This document shows, in pieces, positions 7,809 through 17,714 of a stretch of DNA of 49,452 nucleotides. Below the pieces are notes generated by a model. It saw only the letters and a list, made by a program, of their open reading frames with translations. It ran no database searches and was not told the origin of the DNA. The stretch spans positions 1 to 49,452 of the forward strand of contig CALXJE010000004.1 of assembly GCA_944388545.1 (NCBI GenBank), given 5' to 3'. The position numbers and the translations under genes were made by a program. The first letter of the stretch is position 1, and the number at the start of each line of letters is the position of its first letter. This DNA is from an uncultured Clostridia bacterium. Lineage in GTDB: Bacteria; Bacillota; Clostridia; TANB77; CAG-465.

Positions 7809-8906
7809 TTAGTTTTCTTTAACTTCTCTTGCTATATTATTAATTTCTTTAATGCTCTCATTTATTTTATCTATGTTATATTCTGTTATAACGTTATCCT
7901 GAATATTATATTTTTCTTTCATGCTTAAAATTCTACTTACACTTTCATTTATTCTATTTAAAACCGTATTACTTCTTTTTCCTACTTTATTTAAATTATT
8001 TATTATTCTAATTTTACTTTTATGTTCTTTATTTATCATAACTATATCTGCGCCTGCTGATATGGCCTTCATTGTAGCATGTGTTATTCCAAACAAAAGT
8101 GTTATTCCCTTCATAGATAAATCATCTGTTATAACAAGTCCGTTATATCCAATATCTTTTCTAAGTATTTTAGTAATTACTCTTTCTGATAAAGAAGCTG
8201 GATATATTGAGTTAACGTCTGCTATTAAGAGATGTCCTATCATTATGCTGTCTGCCCCTGATTTTATCGCATTAATAAATGGAAGCATATCCTCATTTTT
8301 TAATCTTTTTACGCTTTTATATACTGTAGGCATAAATATATGTGAGTCTATTCTACTTGCTCCGTGACCTGGAAAATGTTTTATTGTTGATATAACATTG
8401 TTATATTTTATACCATTCATAAGAGCTATTCCGTTTTTGGATACATCTTCTGGTTTTTCTCCAAGACATCTATTACCTAATGGGTGATTATCTCTAAATC
8501 CTCCTATGTCCAATACTGGTGCAAAATTAATATTTATATTAAATTCTGCTAACATTTCACCTAATACCTTTCCTGATTTATAGCATAAATCTGGTCCGCC
8601 TACATTTGCAATCAGTTTAGCATTTGCTAAATTATTTATTTGCATAGGCATTCTATTTACTCTTCCACCTTCTTGGTCAATACCTATCATTAATGGCACC
8701 TTGTTGTTTTTATTTAATTCCCTTAATCTATTTAATAGACTTACAAAATGATCTAAGCTAAGAATATTTTTTCTATATAGTATAATTCCACCAATTTTAT
8801 ATTTTGTTATAAGTTCTCTTGTTATATCATCGATCTCTGTTCCTGGCATTCCAACCATAAACATTTGTCCGATTTTCTCTTCTAGTGTAAGATCTTCTAG
8901 CTTCAT
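7809..8906 (-). CDS. nagZ: Beta-N-acetylhexosaminidase, glycoside hydrolase family 3
   Basis: NagZ removes N-acetylglucosamine from muropeptides during cell wall recycling. The 365-residue protein is the single-domain form. It has IGIDQEGGRVNRM (about 74-86), the KHFPGHG loop with the catalytic His/Asp pair (176-189, ending IDSH), and TDDLSMKG (about 260-267), which carries the nucleophilic Asp. An in-frame ORF extends upstream to 9059. The start at 8906 is preferred because an AGGGGTG box sits just before it and because a promoter (8941-8970) lies inside the extension. No signal peptide is seen, so it is probably cytoplasmic. Confidence 0.9.
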   Translation of the reverse strand: MKLEDLTLEEKIGQMFMVGMPGTEIDDITRELITKYKIGGIILYRKNILSLDHFVSLLNRLRELNKNNKVPLMIGIDQEGGRVNRMPMQINNLANAKLIANVGGPDLCYKSGKVLGEMLAEFNININFAPVLDIGGFRDNHPLGNRCLGEKPEDVSKNGIALMNGIKYNNVISTIKHFPGHGASRIDSHIFMPTVYKSVKRLKNEDMLPFINAIKSGADSIMIGHLLIADVNSIYPASLSERVITKILRKDIGYNGLVITDDLSMKGITLLFGITHATMKAISAGADIVMINKEHKSKIRIINNLNKVGKRSNTVLNRINESVSRILSMKEKYNIQDNVITEYNIDKINESIKEINNIAREVKEN

Positions 8907-8940
8907 ATATTCACCCCTTGATATTAATATATCTACAAAG

Positions 8941-8970
8941 ATTATACTATTAAATATATATTTTGTGCAA
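8941..8970 (-). promoter_or_regulatory. nagZ promoter
   Basis: On the minus strand TTGCAC (8970-8965), an 18-base spacer, then an exact TATAAT (8946-8941). The transcript would start about 28 bases before the chosen start codon. Confidence 0.65.
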
Positions 8971-9031
8971 TAGCTTTTGCTAATATATATACTATTTACA
9001 TTTATTTTTATATATCTGTTATTTTTAAATA

Positions 9032-9060
9032 TTGCTTTAATACTTATTTTAGTGTACAAT
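9032..9060 (+). promoter_or_regulatory. mnmA promoter
   Basis: TTGCTT (9032-9037), a 17-base spacer, then TACAAT (9055-9060). It drives the mnmA/hemolysin III pair and is divergent from the nagZ promoter. Confidence 0.65.
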
Positions 9061-9086
9061 ATATAAATTAATGAAGGATGAGTAAA

Positions 9087-10148
9087 ATGAAAAAAGTAAT
9101 AGTTGGAATGAGTGGTGGCGTTGACAGCTCTGTAGCTGCTCTACTTTTAAAAAAACAAGGATATGATGTTATTGGAGTAAATTTAGATTTACTCCCAAAT
9201 TCATCTTCTAACAAACCATGTTCAAATGCTACGTCAATAGAAGATGCAAAAAAGGTTTGTGAAAAATTAGATATACCGTTCTATACTTTGGATTTTAAAA
9301 ATACATTTAAAAAAAACGTAATAGATTATTTCGCAAAAGAATATATGGATGGCCATACTCCTAATCCTTGTATAGCTTGTAATAGATATGTTAAGTTTGA
9401 GGAACTACTAAATCAAGCGTTAAACAAATTTAATGCTGACTATATTGCTACAGGTCATTATGCAAAAATTGAATATAACAAGGAAAATGGCAGATACTAT
9501 ATTGTAGAATCAGCTTCTGCTAGTAAAGATCAAACTTATGTATTATATAACTTAACACAAAAACAGTTAAAACATATTTTAATGCCTCTTGGAGATTACA
9601 CAAAGGAAGAAATACGCACTATTGCAAAAGAAAATGGACTTGAAAATGCTAGTAAATCAGATAGCCAGGAAATATGTTTTGTAGAAGATAATAACTATGC
9701 AAAGTTCATACAAGATAATTATAACTATAAATCAAAGCCCGGCAATTTTATTGATACTGATGGAAATATTTTAGGTAAACATAAAGGAATTATTCACTAT
9801 ACTATAGGTCAAAGAAGAGGACTAGGTTTATCCTTAAAAGAACCCCTTTATGTAACAAAATTAGATGTTAAAAACAATAATGTGATTTTAAGTAAAAATG
9901 ATACCTTATTTTCTAATTCTTTAATATGTTCAAAATGTAATTTTATGCCTTTTGAAAAATTAGAAAAACCTATGATAGTATCTGCAAAAATAAGGTACTC
10001 TGCCAAAAAATCTGAAGCAACTATATATCCACTAGAAAATGGTGACGTTAAAGTTTTATTTAAAGAACCTCAAAGAGCAATTACACCTGGTCAAGCAATA
10101 GTATTTTATAACGATAATGTTGTAATTGGAGGAGGTACAATAATATAA
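9087..10148 (+). CDS. mnmA: tRNA-specific 2-thiouridylase
   Basis: MnmA puts sulfur on uridine 34 of tRNAs for Lys, Glu and Gln, using ATP and sulfur passed along from cysteine desulfurase. Residues 9-15 are the PP-loop SGGVDSS. The two reactive cysteines are C98 (in TPNPCIACNR) and C197 (in SQEICF); GHYAKI and IGQRRGLGL are also family motifs. An in-frame ATG exists at 9078, but it lies within the AAGGATGAG ribosome binding site of the ATG at 9087, so the later start is chosen (353 residues). The next gene follows after 14 bases, indicating an operon. Confidence 0.95.
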   Translation: MKKVIVGMSGGVDSSVAALLLKKQGYDVIGVNLDLLPNSSSNKPCSNATSIEDAKKVCEKLDIPFYTLDFKNTFKKNVIDYFAKEYMDGHTPNPCIACNRYVKFEELLNQALNKFNADYIATGHYAKIEYNKENGRYYIVESASASKDQTYVLYNLTQKQLKHILMPLGDYTKEEIRTIAKENGLENASKSDSQEICFVEDNNYAKFIQDNYNYKSKPGNFIDTDGNILGKHKGIIHYTIGQRRGLGLSLKEPLYVTKLDVKNNNVILSKNDTLFSNSLICSKCNFMPFEKLEKPMIVSAKIRYSAKKSEATIYPLENGDVKVLFKEPQRAITPGQAIVFYNDNVVIGGGTII

Positions 10149-10162
10149 AAGAAAGGAAAAAA

Positions 10163-10906
10163 ATGAGTGATATAATAATACAAAAAATTGAAGCAAAAAA
10201 AGCAAATATTAATAATTCTTTTACATCTAAAACAACATTAAAAGATAAAATAAAAAGATATACTTTAGGCGAAGAAATTTTCAGTTCTATTGTACACGGT
10301 ATAGGTTCGCTTCTTGCAATTACAGCATTAGTATTATTAATAGTATTCACAGTAAAGCATAATGGAACAGCTATAGATGTTGTAGGTGTTACAATATACG
10401 GTGCAACATTAATAATACTATATACAATGTCGACACTATATCATGCAATTTCAAATGAAAAAGCAAAAAAAGTTTTGCAGATATTTGACCATTGCTCAAT
10501 ATATTTTTTAATAGCTGGAACTTTTACTCCACTTACATTTACAATACTTAGAAACTCAGGTAAAGTGACTTGGATTGTATTTGGGTTTGTTTGGCTGATG
10601 GCAATAGAAGGAACTATACTTTATTCAGTATTTCCTAGAAGATTTAAAATACTAAATGTTGTATCTTATGCCTTAATGGGATGGAGTGCTTTATTTTTAA
10701 TTCCTTCTCTTTTAGAAGAATTAAGAGCTCTTGATTGTGTTTCTAGTGTATATTGGCTACTTTCTGGAGGAATAGCATATACTGCAGGTATTATATTCTA
10801 TGCTTTAAAAAAAGTAAAATATTTTCATTCAATTTGGCACATGTTCGTTTTAGCTGGTTCTATTTGTCACTTCTTTTGTGTTCTATTATATACACTAAAG
10901 CTATAA
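10163..10906 (+). CDS. Hemolysin III / YqfA family seven-helix membrane protein
   Basis: This 247-residue protein has about seven hydrophobic helices after a charged N-terminal tail. Family motifs are EEIFSSIVHGIGSL near residue 36, STLYHA near residue 92, FDHCSIYFLIAGTFTP (about 108-123) and FHSIWHMFVLAGSICHFF near the end. The conserved His and Asp residues of the PAQR/hemolysin III superfamily are present. The cellular role of bacterial members is not settled; the name comes from one Bacillus cereus protein. An AAAGGA box supports the start. It is cotranscribed with mnmA and ends in a strong terminator. Confidence 0.9.
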   Translation: MSDIIIQKIEAKKANINNSFTSKTTLKDKIKRYTLGEEIFSSIVHGIGSLLAITALVLLIVFTVKHNGTAIDVVGVTIYGATLIILYTMSTLYHAISNEKAKKVLQIFDHCSIYFLIAGTFTPLTFTILRNSGKVTWIVFGFVWLMAIEGTILYSVFPRRFKILNVVSYALMGWSALFLIPSLLEELRALDCVSSVYWLLSGGIAYTAGIIFYALKKVKYFHSIWHMFVLAGSICHFFCVLLYTLKL

Positions 10907-10939
10907 AAGGTCTTCCCTTTTTTATGAGGAAGACCTTTT
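10905..10939 (+). terminator. Terminator of the mnmA operon
   Basis: A perfect 12-bp stem (10905-10916 with 10928-10939) directly at the stop codon of the hemolysin III gene, with a T-rich loop and a T run at the 3' side. Confidence 0.85.
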
Positions 10940-11011
10940 ATATTGTTTAATTACTAAGCTATACTGTTATTATTTTTAATATTCTATTATATCTATTTTA
11001 TTTTTTACACA

Positions 11012-11189
11012 AAATTTAGGGAACTCTCATATAGAAGACTAAAAAAAAAAATGCATATCCATCTATACAAGCATTAAATAAAGTATTGTATTTAGCAACA
11101 AGAAGAATAACAAAAATTGTACAGGCAAAGTTCCTAAATGGGGCAAATACTTAAGAGAATTAGAGATTATGTATGAAGGCAGGATATAA
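11012..11189 (+). pseudogene. Decayed 3' end of an IS256-family transposase
   Basis: Translation from 11053 gives AYPSIQALNKVLYLATRRIT, the typical C-terminal region of IS256/Mutator transposases. A frameshift near 11115-11125 moves the reading to another frame, which continues TGKVPKWGKYLRELEIMYEG and stops at 11187-11189. Upstream, an A run around 11041-11050 hides a second frameshift, before which FRELSYRRLKK is readable from 11012. Only about 55 codons remain of a gene that is normally about 400. It is therefore a non-functional relic. Confidence 0.75.
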
Positions 11190-11263
11190 AAACTATCAAC
11201 ATACTAATATAAATAGCACATTGATAGTTTAAATATATAAAATATATTATCGTAAGGATATCA

Positions 11264-11289
11264 AATTACACAAAATTATTTACACACCC
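11264..11289. repeat. Right terminal inverted repeat of the IS256 relic
   Basis: Read on the minus strand this 26-base stretch begins GGGTGTGTAAATAATTTTGT, the typical end sequence of IS256-family elements. It lies 75 bases after the transposase stop, where a right end is expected. No matching left end was found in the window. Confidence 0.6.
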
Positions 11290-11296
11290 ATTTACA

Positions 11297-11346
11297 CACT
11301 ATCTAGTTTTGTGAATATCAGGACCAGTTCTACACTAGATAAAGTG
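11297..11346. repeat. Imperfect inverted repeat across the end of the pilin/FGE-like gene
   Basis: CACTATCTAGT (11297-11307) pairs with ACTAGATAAAGTG (11334-11346) except for two extra bases. The right arm overlaps the last codons of the minus-strand gene that ends at 11330. It could be a weak terminator, or the hairpin often found beyond the variable repeat of a diversity-generating retroelement. Confidence 0.4.
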
Positions 11347-12586
11347 CTAAACGAAAACCAATTCCAAACTCAAAACTTTCTGAGAGATAGCCTGAACGGC
11401 TAGATGCCGGATTAAAAGAACCGGTATTGTAATATTGTCCACCACGAACAGAACGTGAATTAGTTGAGTAAGCTTCCATAGTCCATTCCCTTACATTTCC
11501 TGCTATGTCATATATATTCTTTGCTTTCCAATTTTCATACGCACCTGTTTTGGCTGGACTATTTGGACTTACCTGTGTTCTATCTGTATTATTACTGTAA
11601 TTTCCCCATGATGTACTATCTATTATACTATGCTCGTTATCTGCTACAAACTTTAATACTGCATCCCACTGAACTCCATATACTAGTGTTGATTTTACCG
11701 AAGTACTTGCTTCATATAAATTTCTTGACAGTTCAACAGCTCCTTTTCCTAAGTTGCGTCCCGGAGACGATCCAAAAGCCTCTTCTGTAACATCTCCTTC
11801 TGTAGATGTATTGCTTGGTCCCCATCCTACATAATTATATACATATGCATCTTTTCTTACTGCCATATTTGTTGTTCCGATTGCAGTATCTTCATATGTT
11901 CTTTCTGTTTCACTTCCTGTCTCATATCTTCCTATATAAAAGCCTCCATATTTTTCTACACTTGCTCTCATTGCTTTATACTCTGCATATTCTCCTGTTA
12001 AATCATTTGATTCTGTTATCGTTGTATTATATGAATATGGCTCTGTCGCAGTACTTGATGATACGTATGTTTGTTTAGTGCCATCACTATATCCATCTTC
12101 TCTTTTAAATTCTGATATATCTACTGGTATCCATACAAATTGGTTTCTTGTTGTCTTTGCATCTGCATCTTCTGATACTTTCTCCGTTCCTTCATATATT
12201 ACTAAACCTTTTGCTACTGTATTTTCTCCTTCTATATCTGATACTACAAATCCTTCTGGCACTGTTGCTATTGATATTTTACCTGTATCTGCTATATATA
12301 CTAGTTGTAAATCTTCATCACTAAATCCTTGATCTTTTAGCTTTTCTTTTACATATTCATCTGCACTTTTTGTCTCACCATCCATCTGCTTTGCTAATGT
12401 CCATTCTCCGTATGCTACATTTGCTGCTTCTTTTAGTGTTGACGTGTCACTTTTATCTCGTGCTTCCTCTGCTCTTCCGATGACTCCGCTATTATTTAAT
12501 GTTAGTATTATCGCTCCTGCTAAAATTATCATTATTATTATTGTAATTACTAATACTATTAATGAAATACCTTTTCTTTCTTTCAT
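11330..12586 (-). CDS. Prepilin-like protein with an FGE-like (C-lectin fold) C-terminus
   Basis: The N-terminus MKERKG followed by ISLIVLVITIIIMIILAG is a type IV prepilin signal: a short basic leader, Gly before the cut, then a long hydrophobic helix. The usual Glu at position 5 of the mature protein is absent. The C-terminal half (about 220-418) ends with IAGNVREWTMEAY and SVRGGQYYNTG...GIGFRLAL, the hallmark of the formylglycine-generating-enzyme/SUMF1 fold. No catalytic cysteines are present, so it is likely a binding module, not an enzyme. Start 12586 is chosen over upstream in-frame ATGs because an AGAGAGG box is best spaced for it. The last 120 bases are much richer in G+C and use CGT arginine codons, unlike neighbouring genes. 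Confidence 0.8.
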   Translation of the reverse strand: MKERKGISLIVLVITIIIMIILAGAIILTLNNSGVIGRAEEARDKSDTSTLKEAANVAYGEWTLAKQMDGETKSADEYVKEKLKDQGFSDEDLQLVYIADTGKISIATVPEGFVVSDIEGENTVAKGLVIYEGTEKVSEDADAKTTRNQFVWIPVDISEFKREDGYSDGTKQTYVSSSTATEPYSYNTTITESNDLTGEYAEYKAMRASVEKYGGFYIGRYETGSETERTYEDTAIGTTNMAVRKDAYVYNYVGWGPSNTSTEGDVTEEAFGSSPGRNLGKGAVELSRNLYEASTSVKSTLVYGVQWDAVLKFVADNEHSIIDSTSWGNYSNNTDRTQVSPNSPAKTGAYENWKAKNIYDIAGNVREWTMEAYSTNSRSVRGGQYYNTGSFNPASSRSGYLSESFEFGIGFRLALYLV

Positions 12587-13008
12587 TTTCATATTCCTCT
12601 CTTTCTTTTTACTCATATTTATATATAGATATATTATTTCATATATTAAAACTTTTTGCAATTATTTTTAATTGCTTTTCTTTTTTATTTTTTATCATTA
12701 TTAATATTCTCTTCTTATATATCTATATTATGTATTGTTACATTAGTTTTTATCATATTGATACCAATTAAACACGAAAAAGTTAGCTATACTTTCACAC
12801 ATTTGGTATAACTAACTTTTTATTTGTGTTTTCTATATTATTTTGAGCATAAAAACTTATATATACATTATTTATAGCTTCTGCTTGTGTGTTACTCCCA
12901 AAATGCTTTTATGCTTCTTAGTTAAAATTTATTTTCTTGTTTTTATTATTTAGTAGTATCCTATAATTTGGGCTACGTCAAGCGCTCTTTTTTTATTAAA
13001 ACATTATA
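12587..13008. other. Intergenic region between the YcxB gene and the pilin/FGE-like gene
   Basis: Both flanking genes are on the minus strand. The region has the hairpin at 12777-12821, very AT-rich sequence and no coding signal. A weak minus-strand TTGACG word near 12980 has only a poor -10 17 bases on (TACTAC). Confidence 0.45.
12777..12821 (-). terminator. Terminator after the glyA operon
   Basis: A 16-bp stem (12777-12792 with 12806-12821) ending in T5. One position is C-A on the plus strand but G-U on the minus strand, so the structure is better formed in minus-strand RNA. It lies about 190 bases after the YcxB gene stop. Confidence 0.65.
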
Positions 13009-13494
13009 TCATTTTTTTGAATATATAAATTTACTAAATTCTTGAACATTATTTAGTGCTTCTTTTTTAACAATAAATGCTTGATTAAATGATATGAATA
13101 GGAAAAATGCTCTTTTTGTTTCTCCTATACTATATAATTTATCATAGTGTACTTTTGAATTACCAACTTCATTTTTTATTTCAAAATATTCTTCGTAAAA
13201 AGTTATATTTTGATCCATATTTTTAGCTATTTTATTGCTCTCATATGATTTTTTTGCAGCCCTTTTTATCGTAAATACTAAAAGTATAGGATATATTACT
13301 GCAAATGAAATAGAAAATACTAAATATGAATAATTCTTTAAATAAAAAGATATTATTGCTAAAAATATTAATAATATACCTAATATTATGTTTGATATTA
13401 TTGTTCTTTTTGATTTGGTCATATAGTATTTATTTAAATCTAAGTAATCTTCATAAGTATATTGTTCATTTATTTCAAAAAGTTTCTCCATCAT
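13009..13494 (-). CDS. YcxB-like membrane protein
   Basis: This 161-residue protein has two adjacent membrane helices (about residues 32-52 and 56-76). They are followed by a soluble part containing NITFYEEYFEIKNEVGNSKV and, nearer the end, FFLFISFNQAFIVKKEAL. This layout of two helices followed by a PH-like domain ending in an 'iiPK' strand matches the YcxB family, whose function is unknown. It overlaps the end of the upstream CDF gene by 4 bases (ATGA), so it is translationally coupled as the last gene of the glyA operon. Confidence 0.75.
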   Translation of the reverse strand: MMEKLFEINEQYTYEDYLDLNKYYMTKSKRTIISNIILGILLIFLAIISFYLKNYSYLVFSISFAVIYPILLVFTIKRAAKKSYESNKIAKNMDQNITFYEEYFEIKNEVGNSKVHYDKLYSIGETKRAFFLFISFNQAFIVKKEALNNVQEFSKFIYSKK

Positions 13495-14375
13495 TTCTCC
13501 TCCTTATCTTCTTTTATATCTGGATTTATATGAACTATTGTATCATAAATCTTTTCATTTTTGTTCATTTCATATCTTATTTTTCCCGCTATTTTATGAC
13601 TTTCCAAAACTGTCATATTTGGCTCCACTGAAATTTTTACAATTAATATATGTTTATCTCCTGTAGGCTTTGATTTTACCTCATCGATATGATTTACTCC
13701 TTCAAGCTTCATAATTTGCTGAATCAATTCATTAGAAATATTTGCATCAATGCATTTATCTATTAAAATGTCGTAAGCTTTGATTGCTATTTTTATACCT
13801 GTTACTACAATAATTAGAGATATTATTGCACCTATTATTCCATCTACAAAATAATATCCACTGTATCCAAATACAATTCCTATAAGTACACCTGTAGATA
13901 AAAAAACATCATTTCTATGATCATCTGCATTTGCTTCAATCAATATACTAGATTTTTTCTTTCCAACATGCTTAGTATAGATATATAACAATGTTTTTAT
14001 AAATATAGTAATAAGTGGGACACATACTAATACATATGAAAGCTCAAATCTTTTATTTTGGATAGCAGAAATAACACTACTATACAAAGTATCTGCTCCT
14101 ACAACAATCATAAAAATACCTATAAGGAAAGTTGCTACATATTCTGCCTTACCATGACCAAACTCATGATCTGTATCTTCAGGTTTTTCTGCTATTTTAC
14201 CTCCTATAAGTGTAACTGCAGATGAAAAAATATCTCCAAAACTATTTACTGCATCTGCTATAAGTCCTTGTGATCCAAAAAACATTCCTCCTATAAATTT
14301 TAATATTAGAAGAAGTAAGTTGGCTATTATACCAATTATGCCAACTTTTTTTACTTCTTTTTTATTTTCATTCAT
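13491..14375 (-). CDS. Cation diffusion facilitator (divalent metal efflux) protein
   Basis: CDF proteins export Zn, Mn, Fe or related ions in exchange for protons. The 294-residue protein has six hydrophobic helices and a C-terminal cytoplasmic metal-sensing domain (about 205-290). Metal-site motifs are IADAVNSFGD (about 39-48), the DHEFGHGKAE loop and NADDHRND in helix 5. The D-x3-D pattern in the second site fits either Mn/Fe or Zn types, so the substrate is open. The reading frame extends to a GTG at 14384, but that codon lies within the AAGGGTG ribosome binding site; the ATG at 14375 is chosen. It starts 11 bases after topA. Confidence 0.92.
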   Translation of the reverse strand: MNENKKEVKKVGIIGIIANLLLLILKFIGGMFFGSQGLIADAVNSFGDIFSSAVTLIGGKIAEKPEDTDHEFGHGKAEYVATFLIGIFMIVVGADTLYSSVISAIQNKRFELSYVLVCVPLITIFIKTLLYIYTKHVGKKKSSILIEANADDHRNDVFLSTGVLIGIVFGYSGYYFVDGIIGAIISLIIVVTGIKIAIKAYDILIDKCIDANISNELIQQIMKLEGVNHIDEVKSKPTGDKHILIVKISVEPNMTVLESHKIAGKIRYEMNKNEKIYDTIVHINPDIKEDKEEK

Positions 14376-14386
14376 ATATCTCACCC

Positions 14387-16438
14387 TTATTTAGATTTTT
14401 TTATTTTAGTAGTTTTCTTATTTGCTTTAGTCGTTTTAGTTTTCTTTACTGATGAGCTTTTTTTCTTAGCTTTTCCTTCCTGACTTGGTTTAGTCCATGA
14501 AATATAATCACATGTTTTGTTATCATCGTTAGTATTATTTTCACAAACATAAAAGCTTCTTCGAGTCTTAGTTTTCTTTATTATTATTTTTCCGCCACAT
14601 CTAGGACATTTTTCGTTTATTTCTTCTACAATTGGTTTTGCATTTTTACACTCTGGATACCCTGGGCAAGCCAAAAATTTTCCAAACCTTCCTTGTTTTA
14701 TAACCATATTTTTTCCACATAGTTCACATATTACATCTGTAACTTCCTCTTTAAGCTTAACTTTTTCTATTTTATCTTGTACTTCTTCTAAATTTTTATT
14801 AAAAGGATCATAAAATTCTTTTAGCATTCCTTTGTATTCTATATTTCCTTCTGATATTTCATCTAGTTTATTTTCCATATTCGCAGTAAATGCTATATCT
14901 ACTATATTATTAAAATATTTTACCATAATATCATTTACTATTTCTCCAAGTTCAGTTGGCACTAGATACTTTTTATCTTTTTCTACATAAAATCTCTCTA
15001 TGATAGTAGAAATTGTAGGAGCATAAGTACTAGGCCTTCCTATTCCTTTTTCCTCTAATGTTTTTACTAAACTTGCCTCTGTATATCTCGCAGGTGGCTC
15101 TGTAAATTTTTGCTTAAAGTCTAGTTTTTTCTGTTTAAGAACTTCTTTAATAGCTACTTCTGGAAGTTTTCTATTTTCGCCTTCTTCATCGTCTTGATTT
15201 TTATCTTCCTTAGTTTCTATATATAGTTTCATGTATCCATCAAATTTAATTGTTGAACCTGTAGCATGAAATATATAGCCTGATACGTTTATAACTATCT
15301 TAACTGTATCATATATAGCCGGTTTCATTTGACTTGCTAAAAACCTGTTATATATTAAAGTATATAATTTAAGATCATCTTTATCTAAATTTATTTCATT
15401 TATATTATTAAGTGTTGTTGGCCTTATAGCTTCATGCGCATCTTGAGCTCCAGACTTACTTTTAAACACTCTACTCATATAGTATTTACTTCCAAAATTA
15501 TTGAGTATATAACTTTTAGCCATGGCCAAAGCATCTTCTGATATTCTTGTAGAGTCAGTCCTCATATATGTAATATATCCTGCTTCATATAGTCTTTGAG
15601 CAATCATCATTGTTTTCTTTACTGGAAAACCAAATTTCTTAGATGCATCTTGTTGCAAACTTGATGTAGTAAATGGAGCTGGTGGATTTTTTTGTCTTTG
15701 ACTTTTTTTAACATCTTCAACTATATAATCTTTTAAGTCTATATTTTTTACAATTTCTTTAACTTGTTTCTCATTTGTTAAATTTATTTTCCCTTTTTTA
15801 TCACCATAAAATTTAGCAAATATATCAGTTTCATCATTTAATTTATTTAATATAACATTTAAATCCCAATACTCTTCAGGAACAAAGTTTCTTATTTCAT
15901 TTTCTCTATCCATTATAATTCTTAATGCAACTGATTGCACACGTCCAGCACTAAGCCCTCTTTTTACTTTTTTCCATAAAAGTGGACTTATTTTATATCC
16001 AACAATTCTATCTAATATTCTTCTTGCTTGCTGAGCATTTACTAAGTTCATATCAATTACTCTTGCGTTTTTTACAGCATCAGTAACAGCTGTTTTTGTT
16101 ATTTCATTAAATTCAATTCTACATTTGTCTTTTTCATTTATATTTAATTCATTTCTTAAATGCCATGCTATTGCTTCTCCTTCACGATCAGGGTCGGTCG
16201 CTAAATAGATAACATCTTTATCCTTTGCCTCAGCTTTTATTTCTTTTATAATTTTAGCTTTTCCCTTCATTTTGATATATTCAGGTTCAAAATTGTTTTC
16301 TAAATCAACTCCCATTCTACTTGCTGGAAGATCAATTATATGTCCCTGAGATGCTATTACTTCATAATCTTTTCCTAAATATTTTTTTATAGTTTTAGCT
16401 TTCGATGGCGACTCTACTATTACTAATTTTTTAGCCAC
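14387..16438 (-). CDS. topA: DNA topoisomerase I
   Basis: TopA relaxes negative supercoils by cutting one strand. The 683-residue protein starts with the Toprim domain ([18 protein letters not shown], then [13 protein letters not shown] near residue 80). The catalytic tyrosine lies in [14 protein letters not shown] at about residue 290. Two C-terminal zinc fingers are visible, CELCGK...CPGYPEC (about 568-596) and CPRCGG...C...C (about 609-645), followed by a Lys/Thr-rich tail. The start codon is GTG. It lies 16 bases inside the end of glyA and uses the AGGAGG contained in the glyA coding sequence. Confidence 0.97.
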   Translation of the reverse strand: MAKKLVIVESPSKAKTIKKYLGKDYEVIASQGHIIDLPASRMGVDLENNFEPEYIKMKGKAKIIKEIKAEAKDKDVIYLATDPDREGEAIAWHLRNELNINEKDKCRIEFNEITKTAVTDAVKNARVIDMNLVNAQQARRILDRIVGYKISPLLWKKVKRGLSAGRVQSVALRIIMDRENEIRNFVPEEYWDLNVILNKLNDETDIFAKFYGDKKGKINLTNEKQVKEIVKNIDLKDYIVEDVKKSQRQKNPPAPFTTSSLQQDASKKFGFPVKKTMMIAQRLYEAGYITYMRTDSTRISEDALAMAKSYILNNFGSKYYMSRVFKSKSGAQDAHEAIRPTTLNNINEINLDKDDLKLYTLIYNRFLASQMKPAIYDTVKIVINVSGYIFHATGSTIKFDGYMKLYIETKEDKNQDDEEGENRKLPEVAIKEVLKQKKLDFKQKFTEPPARYTEASLVKTLEEKGIGRPSTYAPTISTIIERFYVEKDKKYLVPTELGEIVNDIMVKYFNNIVDIAFTANMENKLDEISEGNIEYKGMLKEFYDPFNKNLEEVQDKIEKVKLKEEVTDVICELCGKNMVIKQGRFGKFLACPGYPECKNAKPIVEEINEKCPRCGGKIIIKKTKTRRSFYVCENNTNDDNKTCDYISWTKPSQEGKAKKKSSSVKKTKTTKANKKTTKIKKSK

Positions 16439-17658
16439 GAGCTTTCATACCTCCTAACTAATTCTGCAACAATTTCTTTTGCTTTAAATATATTATCTTG
16501 TTTTTTAGATAATGCTAAATCTATAGCTTCTGCTAACTTTATCATATCATTTTCTTTTAGTCCTTTAGTTGTACATGCAGCTGTTCCTATCCTAATTCCA
16601 CTTGTTACTTTGGGTTTTTCCGGATCATTTGGTATTGCATTTTTATTTACAGTTATACTTACACTATCTAATAACTCTTCTGCTTCTTTCCCAGTTAATC
16701 CCTTATTTCTTAAATCAACTAGCATTAAATGATTATCCGTTCCATTTGATACAAGACTATATCCTTTGTTTATAAGCTCATCTGCAAGTTTTTTTGTGTT
16801 TATTATAACTTGTTTTGTGTATTCTTTAAATTCATCTGACATTGCCTCTTTAAAGCATACCGCTTTACCAGCAATAACATGTTCTAATGGCCCTCCTTGT
16901 ATACCTGGAAATATAGTTTTATCTATCTTCTTTCCATACTCTTGTCTGCAAAGTATAAGACCTGAACGAGGTCCTCTTAAAGTCTTATGGGTTGTCGTTG
17001 TAACAAAATCTGCATAGGGTACTGGTGACTCATGTAGCCCAGTAGCAACAAGCCCAGCTATATGTGCCATATCAACCATAAAATACGCATTTACCTCATC
17101 TGCTATTTCTCTAAACTTCTTAAAATTTATCTTTCTTGGATATGCACTTGCCCCTGCAAGTATTAATTTAGGTCTATGTTCTAATGCTTTTTCTCTTACA
17201 TCATTATAGTCTATATATCCATTTTCATCTACACCGTAAGATACAAAATTATATAACTTTCCAGAAAAATTTACTTTACTTCCATGAGTTAAGTGCCCAC
17301 CATTTGATAAATCCATTCCAAGTACTGTATCTCCTGGATTTAGCATAGCCATATATATAGCCATATTAGCCTGACTTCCACTATGAGGTTGAACATTTGC
17401 ATATTCTGCGTTAAATAGTTTTTTAGCGCGCTCTATTGCTAAATTTTCAATTTCGTCTATGTTAACACAGCCTCCATAATATCTTTCATTTGGATAGCCC
17501 TCTGCATATTTATTTGTAAGTATACTTCCTACTGCTTCTAATACTCCTTTGCTTACAAAATTTTCAGAGGCTATAAGCTCAATATTATTATTTTGCCTTG
17601 CCTCCTCCTTTTTTATAATATCATATATTTCTCTATCATTTTCTTTTAAATAATTCAT
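16423..17658 (-). CDS. glyA: Serine hydroxymethyltransferase
   Basis: GlyA interconverts serine and glycine with transfer of a one-carbon unit to tetrahydrofolate, feeding folate chemistry that TrmFO also uses. The 411-residue protein carries the PLP lysine in [14 protein letters not shown] (about residue 225) and the signature [15 protein letters not shown] near residue 50. The open frame reaches 17685. The ATG at 17658 is chosen because GGAAGTG sits just upstream and all homologs start near MNYLKEND-like sequence. It is the first gene of glyA-topA-CDF-ycxB, led by a strong promoter. Confidence 0.97.
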   Translation of the reverse strand: MNYLKENDREIYDIIKKEEARQNNNIELIASENFVSKGVLEAVGSILTNKYAEGYPNERYYGGCVNIDEIENLAIERAKKLFNAEYANVQPHSGSQANMAIYMAMLNPGDTVLGMDLSNGGHLTHGSKVNFSGKLYNFVSYGVDENGYIDYNDVREKALEHRPKLILAGASAYPRKINFKKFREIADEVNAYFMVDMAHIAGLVATGLHESPVPYADFVTTTTHKTLRGPRSGLILCRQEYGKKIDKTIFPGIQGGPLEHVIAGKAVCFKEAMSDEFKEYTKQVIINTKKLADELINKGYSLVSNGTDNHLMLVDLRNKGLTGKEAEELLDSVSITVNKNAIPNDPEKPKVTSGIRIGTAACTTKGLKENDMIKLAEAIDLALSKKQDNIFKAKEIVAELVRRYESSWLKN

Positions 17659-17714
17659 ATTATCACTTCCATATAAATATAACAATTAGTTATATAATAC
17701 AATATATTAAACTA

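Noticed and set aside
8907-9059. 51-codon N-terminal extension of nagZ
   Set aside because: It contains the promoter at 8941-8970, lacks an RBS and has no similarity to GH3 proteins.
9060-9086. Longer mnmA start at 9078
   Set aside because: That ATG lies inside the Shine-Dalgarno sequence of the ATG at 9087, and has no box of its own.
11000-13008. DGR template repeat or reverse transcriptase near the pilin/FGE-like gene
   Set aside because: No second copy of the 3' end of the gene and no reverse transcriptase ORF is in the window, so the retroelement itself cannot be annotated here.
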